Below, piece by piece: positions 17,166-25,667 of a stretch of DNA of 64,000 nucleotides. This DNA comes from MPNO01 sp965200535 (GTDB taxonomy: Bacteria > Pseudomonadota > Alphaproteobacteria > MPNO01). The stretch covers positions 62,001-126,000 of the forward strand of contig CBDAUF010000002.1 of assembly GCA_965200535.1 (NCBI GenBank), in the 5' to 3' direction. A program made the position numbers and the translations under genes. Position 1 is the first letter of the stretch; each line of letters begins with the position of its first letter. The notes under the pieces are model-generated. The model saw only the letters and a program-made list of their open reading frames with translations. It was not told the origin of the DNA and did not search any database.

Positions 17166-17353
17166 GTTGGGAGGCCCCCGTCCTCGGGCTGATGCTGGGG
17201 GTGGGCGTCCTGCTCGGCTTTCAGGGTATTTCCGCGATGACCGACCGGTCGCTGCCCGACCGGGTCCGCAGGAAGGGCATGTGGAGGCTGAACGCCGGGG
17301 TCACCCTCGCCGTCGTCTCGATGGTTGCGATCCTGCACGTCTCGGGCGGCTGA
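17162..17353 (+). CDS. Small two-helix membrane protein of unknown function
   Basis: This is a 63-residue product with two predicted membrane helices: EAPVLGLMLGVGVLLGFQGIS and LNAGVTLAVVSMVAILHV. They are joined by a short basic loop (SLPDRVRRKGMWR). ATG at 17162 overlaps the stop of the CinA-like gene by 4 bases, supporting real, coupled translation. The overall shape resembles HIG1-type hairpins but I do not see that family's signature. The stop lies four bases from the convergent dioxygenase stop. Confidence 0.65.
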   Translation: MSWEAPVLGLMLGVGVLLGFQGISAMTDRSLPDRVRRKGMWRLNAGVTLAVVSMVAILHVSGG

Positions 17354-17356
17354 GCG

Positions 17357-18187
17357 CTATCCGGCGCCGGCTTCCTGCGCCACCGCCGGGTCGCGGTAGC
17401 GCCGCTGCGCGGACCGCATGTATTCGAGGATGGCGGGATCGCCGTCCACCGCCGGCGCCGGGTCCTCGTCCCAGTGGCCGAACTTGTCGGCGCCGCGCAC
17501 CAGGGTCGCCGACCGCCGGCCGATGACCGAGCGCACCGAGGTCGGGATGTAGAACAGGGTCAGCCCGATGCGCGGCCGGTCGGTCCGGTTGGGCAGCGAG
17601 CCGTGCACCGTGCGCTCGTGGTGGACGGAGAACTCGCCCTCGCGCAATTCGAGATCCACCGCGGCGCTTTCGTCGAGCCCCTCGATGGTCTGGCCGCGCG
17701 CGAGCAGGTTGTCGGCGGCGTGCGTTTCCCGGTGCCAGTGGGCGGGGCCGCGGTGCGAGCCCGGAATCACGCGGAGGCAGCCATTGTCCCGGTTGCTGTC
17801 GGTGAGCGCCACCCAGACCGCCGCCAGCGCGTGCGGCTCGAGCCCGAAATAGGCGGAATCCTGATGCCAGGAAACATAGCGCCCCGACTGCCCGGGCTTG
17901 ATCCAGAACTTCGAGGCGAAAACCAGGATGTCGGGCCCGATCAGGGGTTCGACGACATCGAGGATTTCGGGCCGTGCGGCAAGGGCGTGGGACCAGGTAA
18001 AGCAGAGATGGCCCTTGAAATGGATGTCCCCGGCCGAGAGCCCGTGCGCCGCCTCGAAGGCGTCGAGCGAGCCCCGCATCGCCGCGGTCTCGCGCGCTTC
18101 CAGGGCGCGGAACGGCGCGGCATAACCGTGCTCGCGGTAGAACGCCACCTGTTCAGGCGCGATCCGGGCGGGCCGGGGAACGGTCAT
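17357..18187 (-). CDS. Phytanoyl-CoA dioxygenase (PhyH) family protein
   Basis: This 276-residue Fe(II)/2-oxoglutarate-dependent oxygenase has the facial triad visible: His and Asp in YVSWHQDSAYFG near residue 100 and the distal His in ERTVHGSLPN near 195. The 2-oxoglutarate Arg is in PRIGLTLFYIP. Other landmarks are NGCLRVIPGSHRG and GEFSVHHE. The start overlaps the stop of the TRAP large permease by 4 bases, making it the last gene of the transporter operon. It probably hydroxylates a compound brought in by that transporter (inference). Its substrate is not identified. Confidence 0.88.
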   Translation of the reverse strand: MTVPRPARIAPEQVAFYREHGYAAPFRALEARETAAMRGSLDAFEAAHGLSAGDIHFKGHLCFTWSHALAARPEILDVVEPLIGPDILVFASKFWIKPGQSGRYVSWHQDSAYFGLEPHALAAVWVALTDSNRDNGCLRVIPGSHRGPAHWHRETHAADNLLARGQTIEGLDESAAVDLELREGEFSVHHERTVHGSLPNRTDRPRIGLTLFYIPTSVRSVIGRRSATLVRGADKFGHWDEDPAPAVDGDPAILEYMRSAQRRYRDPAVAQEAGAG

Positions 18188-19476
18188 TCCATGAAACCGG
18201 GCAGAAAGAGCGAGAGCGCCGGGATGAACACGATCAGCGCGACGCGCACCAGATCGGCCGCGACGAACGGGATGACGCCGCGAAATATCTGAGTCAGCCG
18301 GATATCCGGCAGCATCGCGTTGAGCACGAAGACGTTGAGGCCGATGGGCGGGGTTATCAGGCTGATCTCAATCACCACGACGACGACGATACCGAACCAT
18401 ATCAGATCGAAGCCGAGCGTCTGCATGACCGGATAGAAGACCGGCACCGTCAACAGCATCATCGAGACGCTTTCGAGGATGCAGCCGAGGACGATGTAGA
18501 TGGCGACGCAGATCAGCACGACGGAGATCGGCGCGATATCCACGCTCTCGAACCAGTCGGCGAGGACATTGGGCAGGCGCGAGACGTTGATGAAGTTGGC
18601 GAACAGGAGCGAGCCGATCAGCAGGGTCATCAGCACCGCCGTCGTGCGCCCGCTCTCGGCCAGGATCTCGAGGGTGACCCTGAAGGTCAGCGTGCGGCGG
18701 GCGAGTGCGATCGCGAAGGCGCCCATCGCGCCGATACCGGCTGCCTCCGTCGGGGTGAAGAAGCCGACATAGATGCCGCCCATGACGATCAGGAACAGCA
18801 CCAGCATGCCCCAGACCCCGCCGAGCGCGCGGATGCGCTCGGGCCACGGCACCGGCTCGGCGGGCGGGCCGAGGCTCGGATCGATGCGGGTCACGACCGC
18901 CACCGCGGCGGCGTAGAGGATGACCCCGAGGATGCCCGGAACGATCCCGGCGGCGAAGAGCTGGCCGATGTCGGTCTCGGTCATGATGCCGTAGAACACC
19001 AGCGCGATACTGGGCGGGATCAGGATGCCGAGCGTGCCGCCGGCGGCGATCGATCCGGCGGCGAGGCTGTCGGCGTAGCCGAAACGGCGCATCGGCGGCA
19101 TCGCCACCTTGGCCATGGTGGCGGCGGTGGCGAAGCTCGACCCGCACACCGCGCTGAACCCGCCGCAAGCGACCACGGTTGCCATCGCGAGGCCGCCGGA
19201 GCGGTGTCCGAGCCACTTGTTGGAGGCCTCGTAGAGGTCGTGGCTGATGCCGGAGCGGGCGACGAAGTTGCCCATGAGAATGAACAGCGGCAGGACCGAG
19301 AAATCGTAGACCATCACCATGTCGGTGGCGGTGCTGCCGATGCTTCTCAGGGCCGGGGCGAGACCGACGAAATAGGCGAAGCCCAGCGTGCCCACCAGCG
19401 CCATGCCGAAGGCGATCGGCACCTGGAGGAGGAGCAGCGCGAACAGGGCGACGAAGCCGACAACGACGGCTTCCAT
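18184..19476 (-). CDS. dctM: TRAP transporter large permease (DctM)
   Basis: This 430-residue inner-membrane protein has about a dozen hydrophobic segments and the DctM hallmark stretches GGFSAVCGSSFATAATMAK and GGTLGILIPPSIALVFYGIMT. TRAP systems use an ion gradient to import organic acids captured by a periplasmic binding protein. The C-terminal motif ISLITPPIGLNVFVLNAM is also typical. Three bases separate its start from the DctQ stop, and its stop overlaps the dioxygenase start. The substrate is set by the binding protein at 20040-21074 and is unknown. Confidence 0.95.
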   Translation of the reverse strand: MEAVVVGFVALFALLLLQVPIAFGMALVGTLGFAYFVGLAPALRSIGSTATDMVMVYDFSVLPLFILMGNFVARSGISHDLYEASNKWLGHRSGGLAMATVVACGGFSAVCGSSFATAATMAKVAMPPMRRFGYADSLAAGSIAAGGTLGILIPPSIALVFYGIMTETDIGQLFAAGIVPGILGVILYAAAVAVVTRIDPSLGPPAEPVPWPERIRALGGVWGMLVLFLIVMGGIYVGFFTPTEAAGIGAMGAFAIALARRTLTFRVTLEILAESGRTTAVLMTLLIGSLLFANFINVSRLPNVLADWFESVDIAPISVVLICVAIYIVLGCILESVSMMLLTVPVFYPVMQTLGFDLIWFGIVVVVVIEISLITPPIGLNVFVLNAMLPDIRLTQIFRGVIPFVAADLVRVALIVFIPALSLFLPGFME

Positions 19477-19479
19477 CGG

Positions 19480-20016
19480 TCAGGCGGCGCCTTCGCTGCG
19501 TCCATCCCGCGGGACGGCCAGCGCGAGAACGGCGACCGCGAGCAGGACCAGTGCCGCAACCAGGGTGAGCGCGGTCATCCCGTAGACGAAGACCGCGGTC
19601 TCGATCTGCAGGAACATCATCAGCTCGTTGGCGTCGGCCAGCGCCTCGGCCTGGAGCCACATCTCGCGCGTCCAGACCAGGCTGAGCGCGCCGGCGAGCA
19701 GGTTGACGAGGAACCGCTGGATGCGCCGTGCCGAACCGTCGAACAGGCGGTCGAGGAGGCTGATGGCGATATGGTCCTGCCGGGCACAGACGATGGGCAG
19801 CCCGAGATAGACGGCGAAGCCCATCATCAGCGCGGTGACCTCGAACCCGGCCGGCACCGGCGAATCGAACCCCTGGCGCCCGACGACATCGATGAAGGTG
19901 AGCGCCATCATCGCGAAGATCAGCGCCGCCAGCACGACGCCGAGGGTGGCGTCGAGCAGGCGCGCGAGCCGCGCCTCGAGGTCGGGTCCGCGCGCCTCCC
20001 CGCCGGAGGCCGGCAT
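19480..20016 (-). CDS. dctQ: TRAP transporter small permease (DctQ)
   Basis: This 178-residue protein has four membrane helices, starting with LLDATLGVVLAALIFAMMALTF. It carries the family block TFIDVVGRQGF and the GLPIVCARQDHIAISLL segment with its conserved His. It pairs with DctM to form the membrane unit. It begins 24 bases after the binding-protein stop and is followed after 3 bases by dctM. Length and topology match the family. Confidence 0.92.
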   Translation of the reverse strand: MPASGGEARGPDLEARLARLLDATLGVVLAALIFAMMALTFIDVVGRQGFDSPVPAGFEVTALMMGFAVYLGLPIVCARQDHIAISLLDRLFDGSARRIQRFLVNLLAGALSLVWTREMWLQAEALADANELMMFLQIETAVFVYGMTALTLVAALVLLAVAVLALAVPRDGRSEGAA

Positions 20017-20039
20017 CCGGTTCGCCGGCGCCGTTCAGC

Positions 20040-21074
20040 CTAGCTCTTGTAGCCGGCCACCTCGGCGCGGAACATCTCGAGCGCCTTCGCGCCGTCGATG
20101 CCGGCCTTGTTCGCCTTCTCGATCCAGCGTTTTTCGAAGTGCGCGAGCTTCTCCTTGAGGCTGGCCAGCGCCGCGTCGGGGAGGGTGTTCCACACCATCC
20201 CGTCCTTCTTCATCTGCGACGGGGCCCATTTCTCGCGCTCGTCCCATCCCCGCCCGATGGTCCTGGAGATGGTCTCTCCCGCGTGCTTCATGATGGTCGC
20301 CCGGTCGGCCGCGGCGATCTTCCCCCACGACGCCTTGTTCGCCGCCAAGCTGAAGGAGAGATTGTACAGCCCGCCCGGAATATGGGTCGCGTACTTGGTG
20401 AACTTGGCGATCTTGAAGGCGTAGATCGCCTCGTCGGTCAGGGTGGTGCCGTCGAACACCCCCTTCGCCAGGCCGTCGCGCAGCTTGGTCACCGGCGCCG
20501 CGATGGGCACCGCACCGAGCGCCTTCAGGGCCTCCGAAGTGACTGCGTTGGGAATCCGGAGCTTGAGGCCCTTGAGGTCTTCCAGGGTATTGATCGGCCG
20601 CTTGTTGTTGTAGATCTGCCCCGGCACGTGGACAAACATCGTCAGCGTGTGCACGTCCTTGTGCATCCCGGCCGGCTCGAAAACCTTCTTGAAAATCCGC
20701 CAGTAGGCGACCGAATTGGCCTCGCCGCTCCTGGTGAGGAACGGGAGTTCCGCCATCTCGCTCAGGGGGAATGCGCCCGGCGTGTAGCCGTGCACCACCC
20801 AGACCACGTCGGCGACCCCGTCGCGGGCGAGCTGATACTGGCGCGGCGGCGCACCCAGCCCCTTGGCGGTCGGCTGGATGTTGACGCGTCCGCCGGTCGC
20901 CTTCGACAGTTCCACGAACCATTTGTGGAGCAGCGGGCGCTGGGTCCAGTGCGCCGGCGGGAGCCACTGGCTGTAGCGCAGGTTGAGCTTGTCGTCGGCG
21001 GCCGCAGTCGTCGAAGGAACCGCGCCCGCGGCCGCGGCGGCGATCGCACCGAGTCCCAGAATCCGTTTGAGCAT
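20040..21074 (-). CDS. dctP: TRAP transporter solute-binding protein (DctP family)
   Basis: This 344-residue periplasmic binding protein has a signal peptide (LKRILGLGAIAAAAAGAVPSTTAAA) and mature sequence beginning DDKLNLRYSQWLPPAHW. The ligand-binding signature region LKGLKLRIPNAVTSEALKALGAVP contains the Arg that usually grips the carboxylate. ATG at 21074 puts the signal peptide at the very N-terminus; longer in-frame starts add non-signal sequence. It is the first transporter gene, 111 bases after the HpaB-like hydroxylase gene. That neighbour and the downstream dioxygenase suggest an aromatic or branched carboxylate, but this is inference. Confidence 0.93.
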   Translation of the reverse strand: MLKRILGLGAIAAAAAGAVPSTTAAADDKLNLRYSQWLPPAHWTQRPLLHKWFVELSKATGGRVNIQPTAKGLGAPPRQYQLARDGVADVVWVVHGYTPGAFPLSEMAELPFLTRSGEANSVAYWRIFKKVFEPAGMHKDVHTLTMFVHVPGQIYNNKRPINTLEDLKGLKLRIPNAVTSEALKALGAVPIAAPVTKLRDGLAKGVFDGTTLTDEAIYAFKIAKFTKYATHIPGGLYNLSFSLAANKASWGKIAAADRATIMKHAGETISRTIGRGWDEREKWAPSQMKKDGMVWNTLPDAALASLKEKLAHFEKRWIEKANKAGIDGAKALEMFRAEVAGYKS

Positions 21075-21185
21075 GGCCTCGCTTCCCGGTTGTTGCGCAA
21101 GGGGTTTCATCCTGCCCGACCCCGAGGGCAACGGGAACTGTAGGGGCCGCTGCGGCCGGCGGCAACCGCCGCCCGGCGGCGCCCG

Positions 21186-22637
21186 TCAGGGCGGGCCGTA
21201 GCCCGCCATGATGCCGTCGGCCAGCCCCTCGTACTCCTCCCACGGCGCATGGCGGTGGTTGTAGTCGCGCACGATGAAGCGCTGGCCGACGTAGAACTTC
21301 TCGTACTGGTCGTGGCGCATCGCGAACTCCGAGCCGAGCATGTCCCAGGCGAGGCGAAAGAGCTTCATGCGCTCGACCGCCGTTTCGTCCGTCGTCGACC
21401 AGTATTCCTCGAACGTCCGCCCGAGCGCCGCGTCCTGGACCACGTCGATGCTGGCCGGCATCTGGAAGACGCCGCCGCCCATCAGGGTACGGATCCGGTC
21501 GCAGATCCCGCCATAGTGCTCGACCGCGTAATCGATCGCCGCATACATGTAGCGCGGGTTGACGTGGACATGGCCGTCGCCGGTCTCCTCGAACGCCTGA
21601 AGCTGGCCGTCGACGATGCCGGCGTAGGCGGCTTCCATGGAAGCGAGCGCGCCCAGCGCATCGCGCACCGCCGGGATGTCGCGCGCCCCGTTCGACCGCG
21701 CGATCTTCGACGCAAGGCCGATCAGCAGCCGCAGCTTGGCGGCGAAGCGCACGTTCGACTGGTGGTTGGACATGTAGTGCGCCGGCGTCTCGACATAGAT
21801 GTCGCGCGACAGCGCCGGGTTGTCGTGGACGAAGACGCGCTCCCAGGGCACGCGCACGTCGCGGAAGACGATCATCGAGTCGGATTCGTCGAAACGGTGC
21901 GCCAGCGGGTTGTGGAACTCGATCCCGTCGGCCGGTGCGAGCGGCTTGCGCGCCCACAGCGAAACCCCCGGCGCGTTCACCGGCACCGCGCAGGTCACCG
22001 ACTCCTTCACCTGACTCGCCGCCAGCGGAATGATATTGCCGATCCAGAGTTCGTCGGCGAACACGGCGCCGGTTGCCAGCATCTTCATTCCGTTGAGCAC
22101 GACGCCCGAGTCGTCCTCCGCCGTTACCCGGAGCGTCGGAGGACTCCTGTCGGCGCTCTGGTAGAGTTCCGGCTTGCGCGCGCCCTGGGGCGGCAGGATC
22201 GCGTAGGCGAGGAAGAGATCGCCCGACCGCGCGCGCCGGTAATAGGCCTCGATGCGCTCGGCGTATCCGCCGCCGTCGCGGTCGAAGACGGACGACCCCA
22301 TCGCCAGCCCGGTGATCGAGGATGCCACGTGGTCGGGCGACCGCCCTAGCAGCCCGTGCGAGAACCCGGCGATGGCGCGGTGCGCCGCGGTGCGGATTTC
22401 GAGGTCGCGGCGGCTGCGGGGCTGCAGGAAGTAGGCCGGGTAGCGCTCGCCGCCGTCCTCGACCCACAGCGCATCGCGCGCGGTCTCGGCGCGTTTGAGG
22501 TCGTACATCGCGGCGTACATCCGGGCCGCGTTGGCGAACGCCGGGTGGCGGGTCACGTCGTCCACCCGTTCCCGGCCGATATAGACCGTCCGCCCGTCGC
22601 GGATCGCCGCCAGATAGTCCTCGCCGGAGCGCAGCAT
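21186..22637 (-). CDS. 4-hydroxyphenylacetate 3-hydroxylase (HpaB) family flavin monooxygenase
   Basis: This protein of about 483 residues belongs to the HpaB/PvcC two-component hydroxylase family. An acyl-CoA-dehydrogenase-like fold uses reduced FAD from a separate reductase to hydroxylate phenols. Typical pieces: SGEDYLAAIRDGRTVYIGRERV at the N-terminus, RDVRVPWERVFVHDNP near residue 265, GIVDGQLQAFEETGDGHVHV, and IRTLMGGGVFQMPAS. Start at 22637 gives the canonical N-terminus. No flavin reductase lies nearby. Upstream neighbour of the TRAP-dioxygenase genes on the same strand, so likely the same pathway. Some relatives hydroxylate or dechlorinate other aromatics, or dehydrate 4-hydroxybutyryl-CoA. 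Confidence 0.88.
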   Translation of the reverse strand: MLRSGEDYLAAIRDGRTVYIGRERVDDVTRHPAFANAARMYAAMYDLKRAETARDALWVEDGGERYPAYFLQPRSRRDLEIRTAAHRAIAGFSHGLLGRSPDHVASSITGLAMGSSVFDRDGGGYAERIEAYYRRARSGDLFLAYAILPPQGARKPELYQSADRSPPTLRVTAEDDSGVVLNGMKMLATGAVFADELWIGNIIPLAASQVKESVTCAVPVNAPGVSLWARKPLAPADGIEFHNPLAHRFDESDSMIVFRDVRVPWERVFVHDNPALSRDIYVETPAHYMSNHQSNVRFAAKLRLLIGLASKIARSNGARDIPAVRDALGALASMEAAYAGIVDGQLQAFEETGDGHVHVNPRYMYAAIDYAVEHYGGICDRIRTLMGGGVFQMPASIDVVQDAALGRTFEEYWSTTDETAVERMKLFRLAWDMLGSEFAMRHDQYEKFYVGQRFIVRDYNHRHAPWEEYEGLADGIMAGYGPP

Positions 22638-22770
22638 CGCCGCCGCCGTCCCGTGTTGCTGCCCGTCGCCGGATGGTCGCACCCGCCCGCGCAGGGTGCA
22701 ACCGCGCGCCGGTCTCCGCTATCCCCGGTTCCGTCCGCCGCGTATCATCCGCCGGATGCGCGGAACCGGT

Positions 22771-22857
22771 GGGCCCGTGGTGAAATCGGTAGACACAGCG
22801 GACTTAAAATCCGCTTCCCGCAGGGGAGTGCCGGTTCGAGTCCGGCCGGGCCCACCA
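22771..22857 (+). tRNA. tRNA-Leu (anticodon UAA)
   Basis: The acceptor stem GGGCCCG (22771-22777) pairs with CGGGCCC (22847-22853), followed by A and an encoded CCA. The anticodon stem GCGGA/TCCGC flanks the loop CTTAAAA, giving TAA. A long variable arm (class II) and the T-loop GTTCGAGTC are present. It lies in the divergent gap between the HpaB-like gene and the minus-strand RidA gene. Confidence 0.97.
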
Positions 22858-22912
22858 CCGAGCCTCGCCGGTCCGCCCGGTTTTCGCCCATCGCCCGCCG
22901 CTCGCCCCCCGG

Positions 22913-23299
22913 TCAGTCGATCACCGCGGTGAAGTCGCACTGCACCAGGACGCCGTCCCGGCCCGACACGTCGGGCTGCGAATGGCGCGCCGGCCGCGCT
23001 GCCGGGTCGGGAAACATCTCGACCCACAACTCGTTGAGGGCGGCGCGGTCGGCCGGGTCCTTGAGGTAGAAGTTGATTTTCAGGATGTCGTCGGTCGTGC
23101 CCCCGGCGGCCTCGACGGTCTCCCGGATGAAGCGGAAGCAGAGCGCCGCCTGCTCGGCGAGGGCGGGCGGGTATTCGCCGGTCTCCGGATCGCGGCCGAG
23201 GATCACCCCCGACATCACCAGATTGCCGATCCGCGATGCGTTGGGGATCGGGTTGGCGTGCCTGAAGCCTTCGATCTCGATGCTCTTGCGTCTCGTCAT
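22913..23299 (-). CDS. RidA/YjgF family protein
   Basis: This 128-residue single-domain RidA-like protein has the usual N-terminal strand region (EGFRHANPIPNASRIGNLVMSGVILGRD) and the central helix ALCFRFIRETVEAAGGTTDDI followed by KINFYLKD. The catalytic-Arg region of archetypal RidA (IEAIA near the C-terminus) is diverged here (VLVQCDFTAVID), so enamine deaminase activity is uncertain. It is 18 bases from the GFA-family gene on the same strand. It is unrelated in position to the triple RidA protein at 4169. Confidence 0.87.
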   Translation of the reverse strand: MTRRKSIEIEGFRHANPIPNASRIGNLVMSGVILGRDPETGEYPPALAEQAALCFRFIRETVEAAGGTTDDILKINFYLKDPADRAALNELWVEMFPDPAARPARHSQPDVSGRDGVLVQCDFTAVID

Positions 23300-23317
23300 G
23301 GCCGCTCCCTCCGCGCC

Positions 23318-23755
23318 CTACCGGTTCTCGTAATACCTGGCGAAATCCGGAAGCGTCTCGAAGCGCTCCACCTGCGGGTCCAGATGCACCCAGGGAAGCG
23401 CGCTCCGGGTCCAGATGTTCGCCTGCACCGGCACCCAGCCGGGATCGTCGAGCGTGCCGCCGAAGACCACCGTCACATGCGGGCGCGCCGGCCCGCCGGC
23501 GAAGATCGAGGTGCCGCAGTCGCCGCAGAACCGCACGTCGATCTCGTTGCCGCTGTCGGCGACGCGCCGGCGCACCTTCGGTGTGCCCCGGTCCACCCGG
23601 AAGCCCTCGGCCGGGACCTGGAGCGAGGTGCCGAACGCCGCCCCGGTTCTCTTCCGGCATTCCGTGCAATGGCAGGCATAGCAGACGAAAGGCTCCATGT
23701 TGCATGTGTAGCGGAGCGCCCCGCAGGCGCATCCGCCCGAGAACGGCGCCGGCAT
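23318..23755 (-). CDS. GFA family (glutathione-dependent formaldehyde-activating-like) zinc protein
   Basis: This 145-residue protein has the GFA/CENP-V-type zinc motifs: GGCACGALRY at the N-terminus, CYACHCTECRKRTGAAFG near residue 25, and VRFCGDCGTSIF near residue 77. Gfa was reported to speed S-hydroxymethylglutathione formation, though that role has been questioned, and most family members are uncharacterised. ATG at 23755 is supported by a GGGGGAG ribosome site just upstream and by the domain starting at once. It probably forms a two-gene unit with the RidA gene. Confidence 0.88.
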   Translation of the reverse strand: MPAPFSGGCACGALRYTCNMEPFVCYACHCTECRKRTGAAFGTSLQVPAEGFRVDRGTPKVRRRVADSGNEIDVRFCGDCGTSIFAGGPARPHVTVVFGGTLDDPGWVPVQANIWTRSALPWVHLDPQVERFETLPDFARYYENR

Positions 23756-24043
23756 CGAACAGTCTCCCCCGTTGGCGCGCGGTCGGCGCATCGCCGGGAC
23801 GATCATAGCCTGTCGGCGCGCCGTTGGCGTATCGATTCGGCACCGGGGTCTCCCGTCCCGGCGGTTCGCCCGGGGATGACGGTGCCCGCGGTCCTGCCCG
23901 GCGCGGCTGCTTGACGCCGCCTCGCCCCGGCGGTGTTGTACGGAGACGGATACCGCTCATCGACCGCCAGGGGTCCCGCAGGCACCCGAAGGCCCCGGCG
24001 CGGCGGTCCTGCGCCGCGGGCAGCGGCAGGAGGCGGCACGGGC

Positions 24044-25654
24044 ATGATCGTGGAACGGCGCGAGAGCTGGGATGCGGTGCGGGCGGCGTTCCGCTGGCGG
24101 CTGCCGGCCCGCTACAACATCGCCGAACATGTCTGCGACCGCCATGCCGGGGCCGCGCGCACGGCGTTGATCTGCCCCGATCCGGCCGGCGGCGAGCCGC
24201 GCCGCTGGTCGTTTCGCGAATTGTCCCGGCTCTCCAACCGGCTCGCCAACGCGCTTGCCGCCGGCGGCGTCGGGCGCGGCGACCGGGTGGCGGTGCTGCT
24301 GGGCCAGTCGGTCGAGACCGCGCTCGCCCATCTGGCCGCGTACAAGCTGGGCGCCGTCGCCCTGCCGCTCTCCGTCCTGTTCGGCGCGGACGCGCTCGAA
24401 TACCGGCTGCGCCATGCCGGGACAAAGGCGCTGATCACGGATGCAGACGGCCGCGACAAGGCGGCCGCACTCGATCTGCCGGACCTGGCGACGACGGTGG
24501 CGGACGATTTCTGGGATCTGTTGGAGCGCGGCTCCGACCGGTTCGAGGCCGCGGCTACCGGCCCCAACGACCCGGCGCTGCTGATCTATACCTCCGGCAC
24601 CACGGGACCGCCCAAGGGCGCGCTGCACGGCCACCGGGTGCTGCCGGGGCACCTGCCGGGCATCGCCCTGCCGCACGAATTCTTCCCGCAGCCGGGCGAC
24701 CTGTTCTGGACGCCGGCGGACTGGGCGTGGGCGGGCGGCCTCCTGGACACGCTGCTGCCCGCCTGGGCGGCGGGGGTGCCGGTGGTGGCGCAGCGCCCCG
24801 GCAAGTTCGACCCGGAGGAGGCGTTCGCGACGCTCGCCCGCCACGGCGTGCGCAACGCTTTCCTGCCGCCGACGGCGCTCAAGATGATGCGCCAGGCGCC
24901 CGCCTCCGTGCGGCCGCGCGCCGGGCTCGCCATGCGCAGCATCGGCAGCGGCGGCGAAAGCCTGGGGGAGGAGCTTCTCGACTGGGGGCGGGAGGTCTTC
25001 GGGCTGACGATCAACGAGTTTTACGGCCAGACCGAGTGCAACCTGGTGGTCGGCAACTGCGCCGGCCTGCTCCCGGTGAAGCCGGGCTGGCTGGGCAGGG
25101 CCATACCGGGCCACGAGGTCGCGGTGGTGGACGGCGGGGGCGGGCTCCTGCCGGCCGGCGAGACGGGCGAGATCGCGGTGCGCCGCCCCGACCCGGTGAT
25201 GTTCCTCGGTTACTGGCGGAACGAGGAGGCGACGGCGGCGAAGTTCAACGGCGACTGGCTGCTGACCGGCGATCTCGGGCTGTGCGACGGGGAGGGCAAT
25301 TTCCGCTTCGTCGGGCGCGAGGACGACGTGATCGCCTCGTCCGGCTACCGCATCGGCCCGGGCGAGATCGAGGAGTGCCTGATGCGCCATCCGGCGGTGG
25401 CGATGGCGGCAGCGATCGGCGCGCCCGATCCGGTGCGCGGCGAGATCGTGAAGGCGTTCGTGGTCCTGCGCCCGGGCGAGACGCCGACGCCGGCGCTGCA
25501 AGCCGCGCTCTCATCCCACGTCCGCGAGCGGCTGTCGGCGCACGAATATCCGCGCGCCGTCGAGTTCGCGGCGGAGCTTCCGATGACCACGACGGGCAAG
25601 ATCCGCCGCCGCGACCTGCGCCGGCGGGAACGCGAACGGGCCGGCCTCGAGTGA
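24044..25654 (+). CDS. AMP-binding acyl-CoA / aryl-CoA synthetase
   Basis: This 536-residue ANL-superfamily ligase activates a carboxylic acid to its acyl-AMP and then to the CoA thioester. Motifs: LLIYTSGTTGPPKGALHGH (P-loop-like, about 178-196), NEFYGQTECN (A5, near 325), WLLTGDLG (A7) and the C-terminal lysine motif TTTGKIRRRDLR. It resembles the medium-chain/benzoate-type synthetases. ATG at 24044 has AGGAGG upstream. Divergent from the GFA gene; the 288-base gap shows no other gene. The acid substrate is not predictable from sequence alone. Confidence 0.9.
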   Translation: MIVERRESWDAVRAAFRWRLPARYNIAEHVCDRHAGAARTALICPDPAGGEPRRWSFRELSRLSNRLANALAAGGVGRGDRVAVLLGQSVETALAHLAAYKLGAVALPLSVLFGADALEYRLRHAGTKALITDADGRDKAAALDLPDLATTVADDFWDLLERGSDRFEAAATGPNDPALLIYTSGTTGPPKGALHGHRVLPGHLPGIALPHEFFPQPGDLFWTPADWAWAGGLLDTLLPAWAAGVPVVAQRPGKFDPEEAFATLARHGVRNAFLPPTALKMMRQAPASVRPRAGLAMRSIGSGGESLGEELLDWGREVFGLTINEFYGQTECNLVVGNCAGLLPVKPGWLGRAIPGHEVAVVDGGGGLLPAGETGEIAVRRPDPVMFLGYWRNEEATAAKFNGDWLLTGDLGLCDGEGNFRFVGREDDVIASSGYRIGPGEIEECLMRHPAVAMAAAIGAPDPVRGEIVKAFVVLRPGETPTPALQAALSSHVRERLSAHEYPRAVEFAAELPMTTTGKIRRRDLRRRERERAGLE

Positions 25655-25667
25655 GTATCCCGCCCGA

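Noticed and set aside
23756..24043. A short gene in the divergent gap between the GFA and acyl-CoA synthetase genes
   Set aside because: Open frames there are extensions of the neighbours with no conserved pattern or ribosome site.
25345..25667. Continuation of the TPR lipoprotein frame beyond the secretin stop as extra coding sequence
   Set aside because: It overlaps the acyl-CoA synthetase on the other strand and translates to Arg-rich low-complexity sequence; it is open only for lack of stops.
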